Assembly (NCBI RefSeq): GCF_019931675.1
Contig: NZ_CP082922.1
Coordinates: forward strand, 2,929,001 to 2,993,000
Direction of reading: 5' to 3'
Length of the DNA stretch: 64,000 nt
From: Nocardioides rotundus
GTDB taxonomy: Bacteria > Actinomycetota > Actinomycetes > Propionibacteriales > Nocardioidaceae
The notes below the pieces were generated by a model, which worked only from the letters and a program-made list of their open reading frames with translations, ran no database searches and was not told the DNA's origin. This document shows positions 61,632 to 64,000 of the stretch, piece by piece. Numbering within the stretch: the stretch's first letter is position 1; every line of letters begins with the position of its first letter. The translations under genes were made by a program, and so were the position numbers.

Positions 61632-62108
61632 ATGAGCGACCGTCTCGTCCCCGGTGACACCGCGCCCGACTTCACGTTGCCAACCGACGACGGCGGCACG
61701 GTGACCCTGTCGGACCTGCGCGGGCGCAAGGTCATCGTCTACTTCTACCCCGCCGCGATGACGCCGGGCTGCACCAAGCAGGCCTGCGACTTCACCGACT
61801 CCCTGGACTCCCTGAAGGGCGCGGGCTACGAGGTCCTCGGCATCAGCCCCGACTCCCCGGAGAAGCTGGCGAGGTTCCGCGAGCGCGACCAGCTCACCAT
61901 CACCCTGCTCTCCGACCCCGACAAGGCCGTGATGAGGGCGTGGGGCGCGTTCGGCGAGAAGAAGCTCTACGGCAAGCTCGTCGAGGGCGTCATCCGCTCG
62001 ACCGTCGTGGTCGGCGAGGACGGCACGGTCGAGCTGGCGCAGTACAACGTCAAGGCCACCGGTCACGTCGCCAAGCTGCGGCGCGACCTGCGGCTGGACA
62101 CCGCCTGA
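61632..62108 (+). CDS. bcp: thioredoxin-dependent thiol peroxidase (Bcp/PrxQ)
   Basis: A 158-residue peroxiredoxin that reduces peroxides. The peroxidatic Cys is in YPAAMTPGCTKQACDF near residue 45 and the resolving Cys follows 5 residues later (GCTKQAC), the atypical 2-Cys arrangement. The fold ends TVELAQYNVKATGHVAKLRR. The ATG at 61632 has CAGGAG upstream. It shares its intergenic region with cbiM. Confidence 0.95.
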   Translation: MSDRLVPGDTAPDFTLPTDDGGTVTLSDLRGRKVIVYFYPAAMTPGCTKQACDFTDSLDSLKGAGYEVLGISPDSPEKLARFRERDQLTITLLSDPDKAVMRAWGAFGEKKLYGKLVEGVIRSTVVVGEDGTVELAQYNVKATGHVAKLRRDLRLDTA

Positions 62109-62131
62109 CCCGACCTAGACTCCCGTCACAG

Positions 62132-62205
62132 GCGCCCGTAGCCCAATTGGCAGAGGCACCAGGTTTAGGTCCTGGCCAGTGCGAGTTCGAGTCTCGCCGG
62201 GCGTA
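62132..62205 (+). tRNA. tRNA-Leu (anticodon UAG) with short variable arm
   Basis: Acceptor GCGCCCG pairs with CGGGCGT (first pair G-T), the anticodon loop TTTAGGT (TAG) sits on CCAGG/CCTGG and the T-arm is GCGAG TTCGAGT CTCGC. The variable region is only 5 nt (CCAGT), unlike the long arm of usual leucine tRNAs. D-stem GCCC/AGGC has one C-A mismatch. A73 is the leucine discriminator. A TAGACT box lies 10 nt upstream (62116-62121). Confidence 0.88.
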
Positions 62206-62217
62206 CCCGTCCTCGCC

Positions 62218-62829
62218 TCAGCGCAGGGCCGCGGCGACCTGCGGCGCGATCGCGCGCAGCGCCCGCCCGCGGTGGGAGATCGCGTCTTTCTCGGCGACGT
62301 CCAGCTCGGCCGCCGTACGCCCCTCCTCGACGTGCTCGTCGGGCACGAACAGCACGTCGTAGCCGAAGCCGCCGCTGCCCCGCTGCTCGCGGATGACCGC
62401 GCCGTCCATCCGGCCCTCGACGACCAGCTCCACGCCCGGGGCGCAGAAGGCCACCGCGGCGGTGAAGTGGGCGGTACGGCGGTCGTCCGGCACGTCCTCG
62501 AGCTGCTCGAGCAGCAGCGTGTTGTTGCGCTCGTCGGACTTCGGCCTGCCCGACCAGCGCGCCGAGAGCACCCCGGGCATCCCGTTGAGGGCGTCCACAC
62601 AAAGCCCGGAGTCGTCGGCGACCGCGGGCAGCCCGGTGGCGGCCAGCCCGGCCCGGGCCTTGATCAGCGCGTTGTCGGCGAAGGTGGCCCCGTCCTCGAC
62701 GGGCTCGTCGTAGCCGTCCACGTCGTCCAGGCCGACGACCGCGACGTCGGGGACGAGGGGCTCGAGGATCCGCTCCATCTCCGCGAGCTTCTTGGCGTTG
62801 CGGGAGGCGAGGAAGACGCGCACCGTCAC
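62218..62829 (-). CDS. rdgB: XTP/dITP diphosphatase (RdgB/HAM1)
   Basis: A 203-residue enzyme that removes deaminated purine nucleotides. [16 protein letters not shown] is the substrate loop, [11 protein letters not shown] and [11 protein letters not shown] carry the metal ligands, and [14 protein letters not shown] and ISHRGRAL close the site. The GTG start overlaps the rph stop by 4 nt, the common rph-rdgB pair. Confidence 0.96.
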   Translation of the reverse strand: MTVRVFLASRNAKKLAEMERILEPLVPDVAVVGLDDVDGYDEPVEDGATFADNALIKARAGLAATGLPAVADDSGLCVDALNGMPGVLSARWSGRPKSDERNNTLLLEQLEDVPDDRRTAHFTAAVAFCAPGVELVVEGRMDGAVIREQRGSGGFGYDVLFVPDEHVEEGRTAAELDVAEKDAISHRGRALRAIAPQVAAALR

Positions 62830-63587
62830 GAGGAGAGGGCCTCCTGCTGCAGACGGGTGAGGTCGGCGCAGCCCTTCTCGGCCAGCGCCAGCAGAGCGTC
62901 CAGCTCGGAGCGGTCGAAGGCAGCACCCTCGGCGGTGCCCTGCACCTCGACGTACTTCCCCTCGCCGGTCATCACCACGTTCATATCGGTCTCAGCACGC
63001 ACGTCCTCCTCGTAGGGGAGGTCCAGGCGCGGCACGCCGTCGATGATCCCGACCGAGACCGCGGCCACCGAGCCGGTGAGCGGCTCGCCGGCCAGCGCGC
63101 CGGTCGAGCGCAGGTGCGCCACCGCGTCCGCGAGGGCCACGTAGGCCCCGGTGATCGCGGCGGTACGGGTGCCCCCGTCGGCCTGCAGCACGTCGCAGTC
63201 CAAGACGATGGTGTTCTCCCCCAGGGCGCGGTAGTCGATGACGGCGCGCAGCGAGCGGCCGATCAGCCGCGAGATCTCGTGGGTGCGCCCGCCGATGCGG
63301 CCCTTGACCGACTCCCGGTCCGAGCGGGTGTTGGTCGCGGCGGGGAGCATGGCGTACTCCGCGGTGACCCAGCCCAGCCCCGAGCCCTTGCGCCACCGCG
63401 GGACCCCCTCCGAGGCGGACGCGGCGCACAGCACCCGGGTGCCACCGAACTCGACGAGCACCGAGCCCGCCGCGTGGTCCAGCCAGCCCCGGGTGATCCT
63501 CACCGGCCGCAGGTCGTCGTCGGCTCGGCCGTCGGCCCGCGGGGACGGGGCCGCCGGAGCGGTCGGGGTCTGGCCACTGTTGGACAT
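62826..63587 (-). CDS. rph: ribonuclease PH
   Basis: A 253-residue phosphorolytic 3'-5' exonuclease that trims tRNA ends. [37 protein letters not shown] (phosphate-binding Arg residues) and [20 protein letters not shown] are canonical. The ATG at 63587 has TAGGCT (63599-63594) 6 nt upstream on the minus strand, a leaderless promoter. The N-terminal 15 residues are an Ala/Pro extension. Confidence 0.96.
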   Translation of the reverse strand: MSNSGQTPTAPAAPSPRADGRADDDLRPVRITRGWLDHAAGSVLVEFGGTRVLCAASASEGVPRWRKGSGLGWVTAEYAMLPAATNTRSDRESVKGRIGGRTHEISRLIGRSLRAVIDYRALGENTIVLDCDVLQADGGTRTAAITGAYVALADAVAHLRSTGALAGEPLTGSVAAVSVGIIDGVPRLDLPYEEDVRAETDMNVVMTGEGKYVEVQGTAEGAAFDRSELDALLALAEKGCADLTRLQQEALSS

Positions 63588-63593
63588 GGAGCG

Positions 63594-63599
63594 AGCCTA
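63594..63599 (-). promoter_or_regulatory. leaderless -10 box of rph-rdgB
   Basis: On the minus strand TAGGCT is followed by 6 nt and the ATG at 63587, the same geometry as at metG. Confidence 0.55.
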
Positions 63600-63629
63600 T
63601 CCACGCCACGCTGTGCCAGACTGCGGCGG

Positions 63630-64000
63630 GTGGATCGCCCCCCTCCCACGACCTACACGCCTGCGATCACGCCCAGAGGCCATCGGTACCGGCTGGTCGC
63701 GATGCTGCTCATCTCCCTGTTCATCTGGCTGCTGTGGCTGCCGTCCCAGTGGGCCGAGCTGCGCTGGCTGGTCCTGTTCGACCCGGTGATCGGCGCGGTC
63801 GCCTTCACCCTGGTCCGGTACCGGCGACGGTGGCCGATGACGATCGCGGTCCTGACCAACCTGCTCAACAGCGTCTCGGCCACCTCGACCGGGCCCTCGG
63901 TGCTGGCGACGGTCTCGCTGGCCGCGCGACGGGTGACCTGGCAGGTGGTGACCATCGGGTTCGTGGTGGCCGGCTGCGTGGGCACCTACTACGTCCTGCA
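63630..64000 (+). CDS. membrane protein, probably sensor kinase N-terminus (partial)
   Basis: From the GTG at 63630 an open frame reaches the right edge (123 codons visible). My translation shows a polar start and then four hydrophobic helices (LVAMLLISLFIWLLWLP, WLVLFDPVIGAVAFTLV, MTIAVLTNLLN and VVTIGFVVAGCVGTYYV), separated by the basic loop RYRRRW. This is like the membrane module of actinobacterial NarL-type kinases, but no kinase domain is visible. A CAGACT box lies 7 nt upstream. Confidence 0.6.
   Translation, partial: MDRPPPTTYTPAITPRGHRYRLVAMLLISLFIWLLWLPSQWAELRWLVLFDPVIGAVAFTLVRYRRRWPMTIAVLTNLLNSVSATSTGPSVLATVSLAARRVTWQVVTIGFVVAGCVGTYYVL

Overview
The window is very GC-rich DNA from an actinobacterium. 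It has many GTG starts, 4-nt start/stop overlaps, leaderless promoters (a TAnnnT box 6-7 nt before the start codon) and the gene order nei2-like / rpiB / Rv2466c-like / pepN / DUF5130 / glbO / thioesterase / ettA / ssb, which I remember from the Rv2464c-Rv2478c region of Mycobacterium tuberculosis. The gene content (13E12-type HNH protein, BKACE carnitine cluster, short intergenic repeats) fits a Nocardioides-like member of the Propionibacteriales best. That placement is inference.

Layout. 1-8.2 kb: a SpoIIE-type phosphatase (cut by the left edge), a DNA glycosylase, rpiB, an App1-like phosphatase, a DUF3626 protein, an alkyltransferase-like protein, metG, a secreted PGRP-type amidase and a mycothiol-linked DsbA-like protein. 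8.2-11.4 kb: a carnitine-degradation operon (BKACE cleavage enzyme, L-carnitine dehydrogenase, betainyl-CoA thioesterase) opposite an IclR regulator, with a repeat-containing operator between them. 11.4-24.7 kb: housekeeping genes (phosphatase, pepN, mscS, glbO, thiolase, MarR, ettA, ssb), then an Erm-type rRNA methyltransferase with a possible drug-sensing leader peptide, and an HNH protein. 24.7-32.5 kb: two dynamin-like GTPases and a PrsW protease in one block, aminopeptidase P, an RlmC/RumA-type rRNA methyltransferase and tRNA-Arg. 33-47.4 kb: a MarR-controlled DoxX/MFS pair, catalase HPII, a hybrid kinase, adenosine deaminase, DsbA-like protein, oligoribonuclease, tRNA-His, a PepSY iron-type membrane pair, a phytoene-dehydrogenase-like oxidoreductase and tRNA-Lys.

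47.4-53.2 kb is an accessory island at tRNA-Lys with visibly lower GC. It holds a decayed Xre-type regulator, a coupled MazG-like / GIY-YIG-DUF2075 helicase pair (the best candidate for an anti-phage or nucleic-acid-quality system), a VTT-type membrane protein with a CDP-alcohol phosphatidyltransferase, and a NarL-type two-component system. 53.3-64 kb returns to high-GC DNA: a secreted S15-type peptidase, a small HTH protein plus Clp-N/SRPBCC protein behind a doubled palindromic operator, acetyltransferase, PlsC, a six-gene coupled nickel/cobalt importer operon ending in DUF3618 and GroES-like genes and followed by a 31-bp repeat array, bcp, a tRNA-Leu with a short variable arm, rdgB, rph and the start of a membrane protein that is probably a sensor kinase.
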